Source of the DNA: Halostreptopolyspora alba
GTDB lineage: Bacteria > Actinomycetota > Actinomycetes > Streptosporangiales > Streptosporangiaceae
Direction of reading: 5' to 3'
Assembly: GCA_003725585.1 (NCBI GenBank)
Contig: RJMB01000004.1
Span: 1-64,000, forward strand
Length of the DNA stretch: 64,000 nucleotides
Shown here: positions 62,845 to 64,000 of the stretch, piece after piece
Layout: the number at the start of each line of letters is the position of its first letter
Numbering within the stretch: position 1 is the stretch's first letter
Made by a program: the position numbers and the translations under genes
Notes under the pieces: model-generated
Told to the model about the DNA's origin: nothing
Database searches by the model: none
What the model saw: the letters and a program-made list of their open reading frames with translations, nothing else

Positions 62845-63764
62845 CACGTGACCCCTTGTGCCCCGGGGCCCGCCGCGTAGTCCACGCTCGTGGAGGTCAG
62901 CTCCATGTAGGCGTCCTCCAGTGACGCGCCACGCGGGGTCGCCTCGTGGATCGGCAGCCCGTTCCGCGCGGCCAGGTCACCGATCTCGCTCGCGTCCTTA
63001 CCGGTGACCGTGAGGCTCCCGTCGGCCTCCCGGGTCACCGTGGCACCACCGGCGTCGAGCACCGTGGCCAGCTCGTCGGAGCGTGGCGAGCGCACCACCA
63101 CCCCCTGCTGGAAGCGGGCGGCGAGGTCGTGCAGCGTGGTGTCGGCGATGAGCCGGCCACGCCCGATGATCACGAGGTGGTCGGCGGTCAGCGCCATCTC
63201 GCTCATCAGGTGGCTGGAGAGCAGGACGGTTCGCCCCTCGGCGGCGAGGGAGCGCATCAACTCCCGGATCCACCGGACACCGTCGGGGTCCAGCCCGTTC
63301 ACCGGCTCGTCGAAGAGGAGCACCGCGGGGTCGCCGAGCAGCGCCGCGGCGACCCCCAGCCGCTGGCGCATCCCCAGGGAGAACCCGCGAACCCGGGAGC
63401 GGGCCACCCCGGCGAGCCCGACCTGCTCCAGGACGCTGGCCACCCGGCGCGCGCCTATGCCGTTCGTGCGCGCCAGCCACCGCAGGTGGTTCAGCGCGCT
63501 GCGCCCTCCGTCGACCGCGCCCGCGTCCAGCAGGGCACCCACGTGTACCAGGGGACGGCGCAGGTCGGCGTACCGGTACCCGTTGATCAGCGCCGCGCCC
63601 GAGGTGGGGCGGTCCAGCCCGAGCAGCACCCGCATCGTGGTCGACTTGCCCGCCCCGTTGGGTCCGAGGAACCCGGTCACCCGCCCGGGACGGACGTCGA
63701 ACGTCAGCCCGTCGACCGCGACGGTACGCCCGTAGCGCTTGGTCAGTTCGCGTACTTCGATCAT
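62844..63764 (-). CDS. ABC transporter ATPase (DrrA/BcrA-like)
   Basis: 306 residues. Walker A FLGPNGAGKSTTMRVLLGLD, Q-loop region VHVGALLDAGAVDGGRSALN, signature GFSLGMRQRLGVAAALLGDP, Walker B AVLLFDEPVNGLDPDGVRW and H-loop LLSSHLMSEMALTADHL. The C-terminal extension (RFQQGVVVRSPRSDELATVL, then SLEDAYMELTSTSVDYA) is that of the DrrA/BcrA antibiotic-resistance class. It supplies energy for the two permeases encoded downstream, making a three-gene exporter transcribed leftward. Confidence 0.94.
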   Translation of the reverse strand: MIEVRELTKRYGRTVAVDGLTFDVRPGRVTGFLGPNGAGKSTTMRVLLGLDRPTSGAALINGYRYADLRRPLVHVGALLDAGAVDGGRSALNHLRWLARTNGIGARRVASVLEQVGLAGVARSRVRGFSLGMRQRLGVAAALLGDPAVLLFDEPVNGLDPDGVRWIRELMRSLAAEGRTVLLSSHLMSEMALTADHLVIIGRGRLIADTTLHDLAARFQQGVVVRSPRSDELATVLDAGGATVTREADGSLTVTGKDASEIGDLAARNGLPIHEATPRGASLEDAYMELTSTSVDYAAGPGAQGVT

Positions 63765-63867
63765 GCCCGAGACGCTCTCGCGCCCACCGGCTCCGACACA
63801 TCGGGCCAGCGGCCCAACTCCGGGATCCCCCCACGGGCGGGCGCCGGGACGACGGCGGAGGTCCTTC

Positions 63868-63883
63868 TCATACCCCGGTATGA
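63868..63883. promoter_or_regulatory. Inverted repeat upstream of the ABC exporter
   Basis: TCATACC-CC-GGTATGA, 7-bp perfect arms, 104 bases upstream of the ATPase start. It may be an operator for the exporter or for a gene beyond the right edge. The rest of 63765-64000 holds no recognisable gene. Confidence 0.45.
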
Positions 63884-64000
63884 CCGCCCCCGGCCGGAGG
63901 CCGAGGTACGGACGCGCCCGTTACCGAACGCTTGACCGACACACGTCCAGCGACGGTTCCGTAAGTCAGATCCGCGTGGAGGTATACGAGCACAGCCACT

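Overview
The window is high-GC actinomycete DNA. Frequent GTG starts, 1-8 nt start/stop overlaps, an XRE(DUF5753)/DUF397 pair, two DUF574-type methyltransferases and a rifamycin-associated element upstream of a rifampin monooxygenase point to Streptosporangiales, probably Nocardiopsidaceae. The family is an inference; no rRNA, tRNA or housekeeping marker is present to confirm it.

Left part (1-9 kb): mostly decayed accessory DNA. It holds a membrane protein, a truncated VOC protein, three IS3-type transposase remnants, a BlaI/M56 regulatory pair whose putative operator recurs upstream of a CPYC thioredoxin-reductase-like gene, a conserved hypothetical, and a broken Fe(II)/2-oxoglutarate oxygenase.

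Centre-left (9.0-23.8 kb): two RiPP-type operons on the + strand. The first (9144-19326) is a compact thiopeptide cluster: a 56-residue precursor, glutamyl-transfer LanB, elimination protein, pyridine synthase, SagB-type dehydrogenase, leader-binding Ocin-ThiF-like protein and a YcaO cyclodehydratase, nearly all translationally coupled. The predicted core (SCFEDDPTGSLSCTS) is unusually poor in Cys and rich in acidic residues, and Ser1/Ser12 spacing predicts a 32-membered, lactazole-sized ring. A YdhR-like gene follows. The second operon (20152-23818) encodes a nine-cysteine protein, an MNIO (DUF692) enzyme, its DUF2063-type partner and a VioB-like ferritin-fold protein.

Middle (24-39.6 kb): a lipoprotein; a TetR gene with a leaderless, dyad-bearing promoter; a 99-bp dispersed repeat; the RAE plus rifampin monooxygenase; a guanine deaminase fused to a C-terminal six-repeat propeller-like domain; an XRE-PNPOx protein; a Tm-1-like/PEP-hydrolase-like/cupin operon; a sialidase-like propeller plus MoaD-like pair; and an XRE/DUF397 pair.

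Right part (40-64 kb): a seven-gene sugar-type ABC transport and catabolism operon divergent from a ROK regulator; a second DUF574 methyltransferase; MFS and FAD-oxidoreductase genes divergent from HxlR; a UvrA-like ABC protein divergent from a WYL regulator across a perfect palindrome; an aldo/keto reductase; a P450 lacking the usual I-helix acid; a frameshifted dehydratase; and an ABC-2 type exporter whose two permease genes share 101 identical bases.
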